From the NCBI RefSeq assembly GCF_000177215.2, contig NZ_CM001368.1:3231625-3295624 (forward strand): DNA of 64,000 nucleotides, in the 5' to 3' direction. A model generated the notes under the pieces. It worked only from the letters and a program-made list of their open reading frames with translations, searched no databases and had not been told where the DNA came from. Both the position numbers and the translations under genes were made by a program. Shown here in pieces: positions 1-8,710 of the stretch. The stretch comes from Solidesulfovibrio carbinoliphilus subsp. oakridgensis. Lineage in GTDB: Bacteria; Desulfobacterota; Desulfovibrionia; Desulfovibrionales; Desulfovibrionaceae. Within the stretch, counting starts at the first letter, position 1; each line of letters opens with the position of its first letter.

Positions 1-11
1 CCTGTCTGATC

Positions 12-2345
12 ATGCGGTTGAACCGGTGGTTCGCGACTCACAGACGGGTCGGATTCTGGTGCCTGGGGCTCTTCCTGGTGGCGGGGCTGACGGGCATGGT
101 CTTCTTGCGACCCGTGGAGAACATCGCCTCCATGATCCCGGACGACGGCTCCGGCCTGGCCGGGGATTTTAGGCTCATCCAAAAGGCTCCGTTCACCCGG
201 CGCGTGCTCATCGACGTGGCCGCGCCTCCGGGAGCGGCTTCAACGGATCTGGCCGCCGCTGGGGATGCCCTGGCGGCGGCGTTGCCGGCCGTCCTGTTTC
301 CGGAAGTGCGTGATGGGCCGGAAATAGGGAACCCTGCGACCTTTGTCTCCGGGATGCTCGACCTTCTGCCGGCGCTCTTTACCGAGCGGGACCGGCGCGA
401 GATCGAAAAGCGGCTGACGCCGGAAGCGATACGCCGGTCCCTGCGCGAGTGCGTGCGCACCCTGACCTCCCCCGAGGGCCTGGGCATGAAGGAAGTCCTT
501 CGAAGAGATCCCTTGGGCTTTCGTCAACTGGCCCTGGCCAAACTGGTCCACCTGCGCCTGTCCGATGCGTTGCGTATGGAGCAGGGGCGCTTCATGAGCC
601 AGGACGGGCGGCACCTGCTCCTCATCGCCCGTCCCGCTCCGGAAATGACCGATTCCGACGGCGCAGGCCAAGTCATGACGGCCTTCCTCCAGGCCCGGGC
701 CGTACTGCCCCCGGGCTACACGGCCACGCTGATCGGCGGCTACAGGCACACCCAGGCCAACGTCGCCGCCATCAAGTCCGATATGTCCATGGTGTTGGCG
801 GCGTCATCCCTCGGGCTCGCCCTCATCTTTCTGTCTTGGCTGCGCACCAGGGCCGGGCTGTTCGCCTTCCTGTTGCCCCTGACCATCCTGCCCCCGGCGG
901 CCCTGGCCACACGACTGGTCTTCGGATCCATCTCGGGCATCACCATTGGCTTCGGCTCCGTGCTCATGGGAGTGGCGGCGGATTACTCCATCTACGTCTA
1001 TTTCGCCTTGCGCGCCTCTCCGGATTCCGCCCGGACGGCTCTGAGCCGCGTGGCCGCACCGGTCTGGTACGGGGCGAGTACCTCCCTGGTTTCCTTCGCA
1101 GCTCTGCTGTTTTCCGCCATGCCGGGCGTGCGGGAGCTGGCCTTTTTCTCCCTGAGCGGGCTTTCCCTGGCGCTCATCCTGGCACTGGTGGTTCTGCCCT
1201 GCCTGATCGGTCCGGGGGGCGTCCCGGCCGGGGAAGCGCCAAGGCTTCCACCCAAGCCGCTGCTCACCCCGTGGCAGGCGCTTGTCCTGGTTGCCCTGGT
1301 CCTTGCCATCGGGGCGTACTGGGGCGGGAGCGTGCGCTTCGATTCCGATCTGCGCTCGCTTTCCGCCTCCGGTCTCGACATTAAAGAGGACGAGGCCATG
1401 ATGCATTCCGTTTGGGGGAGCATGCGGGATCGGACCATGGTCTTCGCCCAGGGGGGCAGTCTGGATGACGCCTTGGCGGCCAACCGGGAATTCTTCGACC
1501 AAGCTTCGGGGGAATCGGATGCAACTGGCCTCATAAGCCTCGCCCCGATACTGCCGCCAAGGCAGGTGCAAGCCGCCAATGTCGCCAGATGGCGGGCCTT
1601 GTTCACTCCCGAACAGGTGGCCGGGCTTCGTGCCACGGTCGCATCCGAGGCGGCATCTCTCGGATTTACGCTGGACGCGTTCGACCCCTTCTGGAACGCT
1701 CTGGATGACCCTGCCCCGGCGCGGGCCACACCCGGGAGACTGCGCGCCATCGGATTGGGCGAGGCGGTTGATCTGCTGCTGACCAGTGACGCAAGCGGCT
1801 CTCTGGTCATCAGCCTAATGTCGGACAACGCCGGCATCATCGCCGTGGGCGAAAGCTTGCCCGCCGGGGTTCGGGTCGTTTCCCGCAACACGTTCGCCAG
1901 GGAACTGACCACGGCCGTCAGATCCGACTTCACACGTTTCATCCTGCTGGCCTTGGGCGGCAACCTTGTCCTGCTTTACGTCTTCCTGCGTTCGGTCCGG
2001 TCGACCCTGCTGTCCCTGCTGCCCACCGCCGTCGGTCTAGCCTTGCTGTTTGGCGCCATGGGAGTTCTAGCTGTCGATCTGAATCTTTTCGGCGTCATCG
2101 CCATCCCCCTGGTCATCGGCATCGGAGTGGACTACGGCATCTTCATGGCCCTGGAGGGCGGCCGCGACGGAACCACCATGCGCGCCGTCGTCGTGGCAGG
2201 CCTGTCCACCATTGTCGGGTTCGGAGCGCTGGCCCTGGCCAGACATCCGGCCCTCCATTCCATCGGACTTACCGTGTTGATCGGCATTTCCGGGTCCGTG
2301 CTGGCCTCCTGCCTGTTCGTGGTTCCCCTAGGGAGGCGCGGATGA
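12..2345 (+). CDS. RND/MMPL-family lipid exporter
   Basis: Inner-membrane exporter of the MMPL/RND type, 777 residues. Layout is the usual duplicated one: a first membrane segment at about residues 15-35, a large periplasmic loop to about 255, a membrane bundle at 260-400, a second loop at about 440-630 and a second bundle at 630-775. It heads a chain of lipid and fatty-acid-type genes that overlap by a few bases, so it probably exports the finished lipid, as the MMPL proteins of aryl-polyene clusters do. The family is well supported; the substrate is inferred from context. The start is an ATG only 11 bases into the window, directly after a possible TGA of an upstream gene, so the operon probably begins off the left edge. 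Confidence 0.85.
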   Translation: MRLNRWFATHRRVGFWCLGLFLVAGLTGMVFLRPVENIASMIPDDGSGLAGDFRLIQKAPFTRRVLIDVAAPPGAASTDLAAAGDALAAALPAVLFPEVRDGPEIGNPATFVSGMLDLLPALFTERDRREIEKRLTPEAIRRSLRECVRTLTSPEGLGMKEVLRRDPLGFRQLALAKLVHLRLSDALRMEQGRFMSQDGRHLLLIARPAPEMTDSDGAGQVMTAFLQARAVLPPGYTATLIGGYRHTQANVAAIKSDMSMVLAASSLGLALIFLSWLRTRAGLFAFLLPLTILPPAALATRLVFGSISGITIGFGSVLMGVAADYSIYVYFALRASPDSARTALSRVAAPVWYGASTSLVSFAALLFSAMPGVRELAFFSLSGLSLALILALVVLPCLIGPGGVPAGEAPRLPPKPLLTPWQALVLVALVLAIGAYWGGSVRFDSDLRSLSASGLDIKEDEAMMHSVWGSMRDRTMVFAQGGSLDDALAANREFFDQASGESDATGLISLAPILPPRQVQAANVARWRALFTPEQVAGLRATVASEAASLGFTLDAFDPFWNALDDPAPARATPGRLRAIGLGEAVDLLLTSDASGSLVISLMSDNAGIIAVGESLPAGVRVVSRNTFARELTTAVRSDFTRFILLALGGNLVLLYVFLRSVRSTLLSLLPTAVGLALLFGAMGVLAVDLNLFGVIAIPLVIGIGVDYGIFMALEGGRDGTTMRAVVVAGLSTIVGFGALALARHPALHSIGLTVLIGISGSVLASCLFVVPLGRRG

Positions 2346-3013
2346 GGCGCGCAGTACCGGGCTCGCTTGTCCTGGCCGTTGTATTGGGCGCCATGTCCGT
2401 GCTGTCGGGCTGCCGGGGCGGTTGTGTCGCTGCCTCGCGTTCGGCCGAGGAAACGGCCATGCTTCTATCCGGGCGGACGTACTGGTTCGAACGGGCCGGG
2501 GAAACGCGGTTTCAGGCGGGCATGCTCGTGCGCGACCTGTTCGCCAAGGTTTCGCTGACGGCGTTTGTTTCGACGGACGGTTCGGGCCGCCTAGAATTCG
2601 TGGGCCTGAGCGACTGGGGCATGCGCCTGGCCCAGGCCTCGGTAACTCTTGATGACCCGGCCCCGGCGCGTCTGAGTCCCATGCTTGCTCGCATACCGAA
2701 ACTCGGCTTCCGGCTGTCCCGGGCACTGGGGCGTGTGTTCCTGGTCTGGCCACGGCCGGAGGATGTTCATGCCCCACGCCGGACAGGATATTTCGCCGAC
2801 CCCAAGACCCAGGAGCGGGAAGTCCACTATGCCTTCGATGCCGACACGGGGCGACTGACTGGGAAAAGGGGACGCGACGACCGGGGAACCTGGTGCGTCG
2901 TCATGCGCTACGACGCTACGTCCTCCCCCCAGACGGCACCTGAGGCAATCGTCTATCAGGGCGACGGCCTTGAAATCCTTTTCAAATTGAAGGAACTTTC
3001 CGGAAATGAGTGA
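2342..3013 (+). CDS. Lipoprotein of a lipid export cluster (DUF3261-like)
   Basis: A 223-residue lipoprotein. A hydrophobic signal segment (residues 6-22) ends in LSGC, a lipobox with Cys23 as the acylation site. The start codon overlaps the exporter stop (ATGA), so the two are translationally coupled. Aryl-polyene clusters typically carry a small outer-membrane lipoprotein of the DUF3261 type next to the MMPL exporter, and size, lipobox and position fit that role. I assign the family by context and overall look rather than by a diagnostic motif. It may help pass the lipid from the exporter to the outer membrane. Confidence 0.6.
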   Translation: MRRAVPGSLVLAVVLGAMSVLSGCRGGCVAASRSAEETAMLLSGRTYWFERAGETRFQAGMLVRDLFAKVSLTAFVSTDGSGRLEFVGLSDWGMRLAQASVTLDDPAPARLSPMLARIPKLGFRLSRALGRVFLVWPRPEDVHAPRRTGYFADPKTQEREVHYAFDADTGRLTGKRGRDDRGTWCVVMRYDATSSPQTAPEAIVYQGDGLEILFKLKELSGNE

Positions 3014-3374
3014 ATTGTTCCAGGCGGTCGTGGCAGCGGGTCAGGGAGACGTCCGGGCAGATGAGGACGGCTGGTATGGGCGCGAATTCGTCTTCGGCAA
3101 TGATTTCCCAGGCTTCGCTGGACACTTTCCGGGCAGTCCGGTCCTGCCGGCCATGGTCCAGATGTTGGCCGGGGCAAGCCTCGCGTCGCGGTGGCTGGAC
3201 CGGATTCCGGAAGTCCGTTCAGTCAGCAACGCCAAATTCCTGGCCCCGATTGCGCCGGATGTGGCCGTGACCGTCCAGGCTAGGGCCCAGGGCCCGGACG
3301 CGGCCGTTGTTCGGGTCCTGCTGGGAGACCGACTGGCCGCCACCTTCACCCTCGGATTTTCCACCAGCCTATGA
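3006..3374 (+). CDS. Hotdog-fold 3-hydroxyacyl-ACP dehydratase-like protein
   Basis: A 122-residue single hotdog domain with the FabA/FabZ signature GHFPGSPVLPAM at about residues 38-49, including the catalytic His. In FabZ and FabA an acidic residue follows about seven positions after the second Pro (EAMAQ or DAMWQ); here the stretch reads MVQMLAGAS and has no Asp or Glu. It may be a non-canonical dehydratase or a binding subunit, as seen for some dehydratase partners in aryl-polyene pathways. It overlaps the preceding lipoprotein by 8 bases and the following thioesterase by 4 bases. The expected role is removing water from 3-hydroxyacyl-ACP intermediates during chain building. Confidence 0.75.
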   Translation: MSELFQAVVAAGQGDVRADEDGWYGREFVFGNDFPGFAGHFPGSPVLPAMVQMLAGASLASRWLDRIPEVRSVSNAKFLAPIAPDVAVTVQARAQGPDAAVVRVLLGDRLAATFTLGFSTSL

Positions 3375-3838
3375 GAAATCACTATTTTCCCTCCGATCCT
3401 TCGGCGCCGTCGCCGCTTCGGGCCAAGGTATCCCGGCGGGTGCGCTTTGAGGAGGCCGATCCCCTGGGCATCGTGTGGCACGGGCGCTACGCTAGTTATT
3501 TCGAGGACGCTCGCGAATGCCTGGGCAACGCCCACGGCATCGGCTACGCCGATTTTTTCGCCCAGGGCTACAGCATCCCCCTACGGCGACTGATCGTGGA
3601 TTACCTCGTCCCCCTGACCTACCCAGAAGAATTCACCGTGGAAGCCATCTTGCACTGGTCCGCGGCCATGCGCCTGAACTACGAATTCATCTTGCGCGGC
3701 CAGGACGACGAGGTGCGCGCCACGGGCTGCACCGTGCACCTGCTGGTCAATGACAACATGGCTTTGCAGATGACCATCCCGGCTTTTTATCGGGATTTTC
3801 TCGATCGATGGCGCGCGGGAGGGTTGGTCCAGCCGTGA
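3371..3838 (+). CDS. Acyl-CoA/ACP thioesterase, YbgC-like 4HBT fold
   Basis: A 155-residue hotdog thioesterase of the 4-hydroxybenzoyl-CoA type. The signature EADPLGIVWHGRYASYFEDA lies at about residues 28-47, with the family's active-site Asp and the V-x-H-x-x-Y stretch. It is likely to release or transfer the acyl chain made on the cluster's carrier protein. The start overlaps the dehydratase-like gene by ATGA, and its own stop overlaps the GTG of the radical SAM gene, consistent with one long co-translated operon. Confidence 0.85.
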   Translation: MRNHYFPSDPSAPSPLRAKVSRRVRFEEADPLGIVWHGRYASYFEDARECLGNAHGIGYADFFAQGYSIPLRRLIVDYLVPLTYPEEFTVEAILHWSAAMRLNYEFILRGQDDEVRATGCTVHLLVNDNMALQMTIPAFYRDFLDRWRAGGLVQP

Positions 3839-5199
3839 AACGGGTACTCGTCATCGCCTCCAACACCTGCCAGGATCCCTATCCGGTTTATCCTCTCGGG
3901 GCATCCGTGGTGGCCGGAGCGCTACGGCAGGCGGGGTATCCGACCCTTGTCCACGACTTGGCGCTGGAGGCCTCCCCAGATGCTCTCGTGCGCGTCCTGG
4001 AGGCTTTTGATCCCGATTGCATCGGCATTTCTGTGCGCAACGTGGACAATGTGGATTCTCTGTCCGCCGAAGCGTCCTGGACTGGGGATGCCCTGCGCGA
4101 CTTGGTGGCGCGTCTAAAAACCTGCGGCAAAGCCCCGATCATCCTGGGCGGCCCCGGTTTTTCCCTCATGCCCGAGGCACTGCTGGAGCATAGTGGGGCG
4201 GACTATGGAGTAACCGGCCCGGGCGAGGTCGCCTTGCCCGCGTTGCTGGACCGGCTGTCGATCGGAAAAGCGTCTCCCCGGATCGTGGCGGCTCCTGGGT
4301 CGTCCCGCCGCGTCATCGGCCCGGCCGCGTGGGACGATTCGGTATTGCCCGAGTATCTCAAGCGCGGCGGAGTGCCGGGCCTGCATACCAAGCGGGGCTG
4401 TCCCAATGCCTGTCTCTACTGCGGGTATCCCCTGGTGGAAGGGACCATAGTGCGCCACCGCGACCCCCTGGAGGTGGTGGAGGACCTACGCTTGGCCAGG
4501 GACCGCTTCGGAGCCAGGGAATTCTTTTTCACCGACGCTGTGTTCAATGACCCCGAGGGGGGCCATCTCCATCTGGCCGAGGTCCTGGTCCGTGCTAATC
4601 TGGGGGTGCGCTTTGGCGCCTATTTCCAGCCGCGCCGGACCACCGACGCTGAATGGACGCTCCTCAAACGGGCGGGGCTCATGGCCGTTGAAGCCGGGAC
4701 GGACGGTGGATGCGATCGGACCCTGGAAGGCCTTAACAAGCCGCACAGCATGGATGACGTCTTCACCTTTCAGGAGATGTGCCACGCCCACCGCGTCCCT
4801 TGCGCTCATTTTGTCATCTTCGGCGGTCCGGACGAGACCATGGAGACCCTGGAAGAGGGGCTCGCCAACCTAGACAGGCTGCAGGGCGGTTGCGTCTTCG
4901 CCTTCCTGGGGCTGCGGCTGCACCGGGGCACCGGGCTGCATCGCCTAGCCGTCCAGGAAGGTCGTATCCAGGCTGGGGATGCGTTACTCCGACCGACCTT
5001 CTATCTTTCCTCCCATCTGGACCCGGCCCTGGTCGAGGATCGGCTGCGCCGAGCCTTTGCCGGAAGGCGCGACCGTTTCTTCCCGCCCGAGGAGGGTAAT
5101 CTGCGCATGCGCGTGCTGCGGCGCATGGGCTATTCCGGGCTGCTGTGGGACACGCTCCCGACCTTTGCCTCCTACAAACATGGCGTTATCCGCTCATGA
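3835..5199 (+). CDS. B12-binding domain radical SAM protein
   Basis: About 454 residues. The N-terminal part (1-150) looks like a cobalamin-binding Rossmann domain of the kind found before radical SAM cores. The core begins with the cluster motif C189-x3-C193-x2-C196 (RGCPNACLYC), which binds the 4Fe-4S cluster that cleaves S-adenosylmethionine. I chose the GTG at 3835 because it overlaps the thioesterase stop as GTGA, matching the other junctions of the operon; an ATG 27 bases upstream is possible. Members of this class methylate unactivated carbons or rearrange lipids, but the reaction cannot be read from sequence. Such a gene is not a standard part of aryl-polyene clusters, so it hints at a modified product. 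Confidence 0.8.
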   Translation: MKRVLVIASNTCQDPYPVYPLGASVVAGALRQAGYPTLVHDLALEASPDALVRVLEAFDPDCIGISVRNVDNVDSLSAEASWTGDALRDLVARLKTCGKAPIILGGPGFSLMPEALLEHSGADYGVTGPGEVALPALLDRLSIGKASPRIVAAPGSSRRVIGPAAWDDSVLPEYLKRGGVPGLHTKRGCPNACLYCGYPLVEGTIVRHRDPLEVVEDLRLARDRFGAREFFFTDAVFNDPEGGHLHLAEVLVRANLGVRFGAYFQPRRTTDAEWTLLKRAGLMAVEAGTDGGCDRTLEGLNKPHSMDDVFTFQEMCHAHRVPCAHFVIFGGPDETMETLEEGLANLDRLQGGCVFAFLGLRLHRGTGLHRLAVQEGRIQAGDALLRPTFYLSSHLDPALVEDRLRRAFAGRRDRFFPPEEGNLRMRVLRRMGYSGLLWDTLPTFASYKHGVIRS

Positions 5200-6356
5200 C
5201 CGTTAATCCGCGCGTCTGCCTGCTCATTCCAGTCTACAACCACGGGGCCACCCTGCGCGCCGTGGTGGAGCGCGCCCTGGCCGTCGTTCCCCACGTGCTG
5301 GTGGTGGACGACGGTTCGACCGACGGCGGTCCGGCCACCCTGGCTGATCTTCCCGTCGACCTGGTGACGCACCGGAACAACCGAGGCAAGGGAGCGGCCA
5401 TCATGACTGGCGCGGCCTGGGCCGTAAGCCTCGGCTACACTCACGTGGTCACCCTGGACGCCGACGGGCAGCACGATCCCAGGGACGCCAACACGTTTCT
5501 GCCCGTCATCCAGGCGGAGCCCGCTGCGATTGTCGTGGGGGCCCGCGATTTCAACACCCTCAACGTGCCAGGGGCCTCGCGATTCGGTCGGCGCTTCTCC
5601 AACTTTTGGCTGCGCGTCCAGACCGGACAGGTGCTGGATGACGTGCAGTCGGGGTTTCGGGCCTACCCTTTGGCCGTGCTCCAGGCCCTCGACTTGGGCG
5701 AGACACGCTACTCCTTCGAGGTGGAGGTGTTGGTCAAGGCGGCCTGGGCCGGGTTTCTCCTGCGTGAGGTCCCCATATCCGTGTTCTATCCGCCGCGCGA
5801 AGCCAGGGTCTCCCATTTCAATGCCTTTATGGACAACGTGCGCATCAGCCTGCTCAACACCAAGCTGACCGCCAGGGCCATGATGCCCATGCCCCAAAGG
5901 AAGCTGTGCCTGGACGACCAGGGGAGCGTGAGCGCGATCCATCCACTTAAGTCCCTGCGCCTGCTCCTGGCTCAGAAGGAGACGCCCATGAACCTGGCCC
6001 GATCGGCCGCGTTCGGCTGTCTGGTGGGGGCGCTGCCCCTGCCGGGACTTTCGTGCATGATCATCCTGTTGGCTTCTGGATGGCTGCGGCTCAACAAATA
6101 TGCCGCTCTGGCCGCCAACCAATTGTGTATCCCGCCGTTCGTGCAGGCCGCCTGCGTACTGACGGGGTACTTTCTGCGCCATGGCCGCTTTCTGACCGAG
6201 TATTCTGTGAAAACCCTGGGCTATCAGGCCGGACAACGCCTTTTCGAATGGGTGCTCGGCTCCCTGGTAGTGGCGCCAACCCTGGCCATGGCCGTCGGCC
6301 TGCTGGTGTTTCTCCTGGCCCTGCCCGTGCGACGTTCCCTGGAGGAGAAGTCATGA
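5196..6356 (+). CDS. Family 2 glycosyltransferase fused to a DUF2062 membrane domain
   Basis: A 386-residue protein. The N-terminal 230 residues are a GT-A glycosyltransferase: the nucleotide-binding DDGSTDGG motif near residue 35 and the metal-binding LDADGQHDP stretch near residue 88. The C-terminal 140 residues carry hydrophobic segments typical of DUF2062 (AFGCLVGALPLPG and two following helices). The pairing of GT2 and DUF2062 is known from aryl-polyene-type clusters. It likely adds a sugar to a lipid at the membrane. The start at 5196 overlaps the radical SAM stop as ATGA. Confidence 0.85.
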   Translation: MTVNPRVCLLIPVYNHGATLRAVVERALAVVPHVLVVDDGSTDGGPATLADLPVDLVTHRNNRGKGAAIMTGAAWAVSLGYTHVVTLDADGQHDPRDANTFLPVIQAEPAAIVVGARDFNTLNVPGASRFGRRFSNFWLRVQTGQVLDDVQSGFRAYPLAVLQALDLGETRYSFEVEVLVKAAWAGFLLREVPISVFYPPREARVSHFNAFMDNVRISLLNTKLTARAMMPMPQRKLCLDDQGSVSAIHPLKSLRLLLAQKETPMNLARSAAFGCLVGALPLPGLSCMIILLASGWLRLNKYAALAANQLCIPPFVQAACVLTGYFLRHGRFLTEYSVKTLGYQAGQRLFEWVLGSLVVAPTLAMAVGLLVFLLALPVRRSLEEKS

Positions 6357-7279
6357 CGCGCACTCCCCGATGGTCCAGCCGCAGTCTCGGTTCTAGGTTG
6401 CAGCACGAATTCTTCTACGCCTGTATCTGGCTGGGGGGATGGCGTCTGGCCTACGCGGTGCTGGCAACGGTGGTCCTTTTTTACACCCTCCGTCCGGCGG
6501 TGCGGGAGCGCTCACGCCCCTATCTATCCCGGCGCTTTCCGGGGGCGGGGCGGCTTTCCATGTTCCTGCATGCCTTCCGGCTTAATCTTGCCTTCGGCAA
6601 GGTCCTGGTGGACCGGGCCGCGCGGGGTATCACCGGGCAGGGAAAGGTGGACGCCCCCAGGGAGGAGATGGCCCGATTCACCCGGTTGCTGGACATGGGG
6701 CGGGGACTTTTGGTCCTCACCGCCCATGTCGGAGCCTGGCAGTGGGCCATGTCCGAGCTTTCCTTCACTGGACGGCGGATGCACGTGCTCTACCGTCGCG
6801 ACACGGGCGACGTGGACCGGCAGTACTTCGAACACGTCGGAGGGGACGACGGGCCGCGCTTTATCGATCCCTGTTCCGATTTCGGCGGGGTTATTGAGGT
6901 CATGGCCGCCCTGAGGGCCGGAGAGGTGGTTTGCGCCATGGGCGACCGCGTCCTGGGGGACGCGGGCAACACGGTGGAGGCTACTCTGCTGGGCGGGAAG
7001 GTGCGCCTGCCTCTGGGGCCATTTCTCATAGCCGCCAGACTTGCGACACCGATGGCCCTGGTTTTCGTGCCGCGAACCGGTGCGTGCCGGGCGCGGGTGC
7101 TGGTGCCCCGAGTATTCGAGGACACCCACGGGTCTGATCCCATGGTAATGGCTGATGAATTCGCCCGGGCGCTGGAGGATTTTGCGCGCGACGCGCCCTA
7201 CCAGTTTTATAATTTCTATGACCTTTGGGCGTCACCGGGAATCCTGGCCGCGTCCAGTCCGCGAGACGAAAACATCTAA
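6353..7279 (+). CDS. LpxL/HtrB-like lipid acyltransferase
   Basis: A 308-residue member of the lysophospholipid/lipid A acyltransferase superfamily. A membrane-anchoring hydrophobic segment lies at about 20-45. The catalytic region reads LTAHVGAWQWAM at about 120-131. In LpxL-type enzymes the motif is H-x4-E/D; here the acidic position is Gln, a variation to keep in mind. The start at 6353 overlaps the preceding stop as ATGA. It probably attaches an acyl chain, perhaps the cluster's own product, to the glycosylated head group at the inner membrane. Confidence 0.8.
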   Translation: MTRTPRWSSRSLGSRLQHEFFYACIWLGGWRLAYAVLATVVLFYTLRPAVRERSRPYLSRRFPGAGRLSMFLHAFRLNLAFGKVLVDRAARGITGQGKVDAPREEMARFTRLLDMGRGLLVLTAHVGAWQWAMSELSFTGRRMHVLYRRDTGDVDRQYFEHVGGDDGPRFIDPCSDFGGVIEVMAALRAGEVVCAMGDRVLGDAGNTVEATLLGGKVRLPLGPFLIAARLATPMALVFVPRTGACRARVLVPRVFEDTHGSDPMVMADEFARALEDFARDAPYQFYNFYDLWASPGILAASSPRDENI

Positions 7280-7289
7280 CGCCGAGGAA

Positions 7290-7541
7290 ATGATGCCCCT
7301 TCGTCAGCAAGTGAAACAGGCCCTGATAGAGGATCTGAACCTTCAGTCCATCACTCCGGAGGATATCGAGGACGACGCCCCGTTGTTTGGCGACGGCCTA
7401 GGTTTGGACTCCCTGGACGCCGTGGAACTGGTGGTGCTCGTGCAGAAACGCTTCGGCGTGGAGATAAAGAATATGGACGAAGGGCGCGTGGCCTTCGCTT
7501 CCGTGACCGCCCTGGCCGGGTTCATCGAGGAGCGTCGGTAG
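7290..7541 (+). CDS. Acyl carrier protein
   Basis: An 83-residue acyl carrier protein. The phosphopantetheine attachment motif GLGLDSLDAVEL contains Ser41, and acidic helix II follows as expected. A purine-rich GAGGAA lies just before tandem ATG codons at 7290 and 7293; either could be the start. It sits 10 bases after the acyltransferase and 2 bases before the ketosynthase, and should carry the growing chain for the dehydratase, ketosynthase and thioesterase of this operon. Confidence 0.93.
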   Translation: MMPLRQQVKQALIEDLNLQSITPEDIEDDAPLFGDGLGLDSLDAVELVVLVQKRFGVEIKNMDEGRVAFASVTALAGFIEERR

Positions 7542-7543
7542 CC

Positions 7544-8710
7544 ATGCCACGACAACCGGCTCTGGCCGCCGTCACCGGGATCGGGTGCGTATGCGCCGCC
7601 GGCGATTGCCTGGAGGCAGTTCTTGACAATCTGGAGGCTAACCCGCCCGTGCCCGCGCCACCGCGACGGTTTGCCGGGCTTGGGGAGTCCCATCCCGTGT
7701 TCGAGACCGAGGCGAGCCCCAACCCACCTTCCGATCACGGTTTGACTCTGCTTATGGAAAGTGCCTTCCAGGCCCTGGCCGTCGCCGGGCTTTCTCCTGG
7801 TGAATTGGCCGGAAAACGGGTGGGGGTGTGTATCGGCTCCTCGGTGGGATTCGCCATCAACTATTTTCCCCTTTATCAGGCCTGGAAGCAGGGAGAGCAG
7901 GTCCCTGTCGAGCCTCTGGAAGCATTCAGGTGTTCCAATTACGCCCTGGCTCTGGCCAAGCGCCTGGGCCTCGTCGGACCTTGCCAACTGGTGGCCAACG
8001 CCTGCGCCTCGGGCACGGACGCCATCGGCGTCGGCGCAACCTGGATAGCCTCCGGCCTGTGCGACCTGGTCCTGGCCGGAGGGGCGGAAAGCCTGTCCTC
8101 CGTCAGCTACCTCGGCTTCATCCGGCTCATGATTGCAGACACCAAGCCTTGCCGTCCCTTCGATCGTGCCAGAAACGGACTCAACCTGGGTGAAGGCGCG
8201 GCGGTACTCGTGCTCGAACCGGCCGGGACAACTCGGTCCGTGGCCGGGGCGGTGCTCGGTTACGGCACCGCCGGCGATGCCTACCATCCCACAGCCCCGC
8301 ATCCCCACGGCCGGGGTCTGAGGTGCGCCTTCAAGACCGCCTTGCGCCAAGCGGGAGTCGCGCCCCGGGGCGTGGCCTTCGTAAACGCCCACGGCACAGC
8401 GACCCAGGACAACGACAAAGTGGAAGGTCTGGTCCTCGGGGACATGTTTCCAGGCGTCCCCGTGCTGGCCACCAAGGGAGCCACCGGGCATGCTCTGGGC
8501 GCGGCCGGGGCCATCGAGGCGGCCATCACCCTGGGCTGTCTGGGCAGGGGGACCATCCCCGCCTCGCCGGGCTTCGTCGAACCGGATCCAGCGCTGGCGG
8601 TCATTCCGACCACGCGTTCCCTGGCGCTCGGAAGCCGCATCGCCGTGTCCGACTCCCTTGCCTTTGGCGGCTGCAACGCCGCCCTCGTACTCGGGGGGGA
8701 ACGGTCGTGA
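7544..8710 (+). CDS. Beta-ketoacyl-ACP synthase (FabF-like)
   Basis: A 388-residue thiolase-fold condensing enzyme with the full Cys-His-His set: Cys154 in NACASGTDAIG, His283 in NAHGTATQDND and His316 in GATGHALGAAG. It should perform decarboxylative chain extension on the neighbouring carrier protein. It lies 2 bases after the ACP and overlaps the next gene as GTGA. Together with the adjacent ketosynthase-like protein it looks like a ketosynthase/chain-length-factor pair, as in aryl-polyene systems. Confidence 0.92.
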   Translation: MPRQPALAAVTGIGCVCAAGDCLEAVLDNLEANPPVPAPPRRFAGLGESHPVFETEASPNPPSDHGLTLLMESAFQALAVAGLSPGELAGKRVGVCIGSSVGFAINYFPLYQAWKQGEQVPVEPLEAFRCSNYALALAKRLGLVGPCQLVANACASGTDAIGVGATWIASGLCDLVLAGGAESLSSVSYLGFIRLMIADTKPCRPFDRARNGLNLGEGAAVLVLEPAGTTRSVAGAVLGYGTAGDAYHPTAPHPHGRGLRCAFKTALRQAGVAPRGVAFVNAHGTATQDNDKVEGLVLGDMFPGVPVLATKGATGHALGAAGAIEAAITLGCLGRGTIPASPGFVEPDPALAVIPTTRSLALGSRIAVSDSLAFGGCNAALVLGGERS

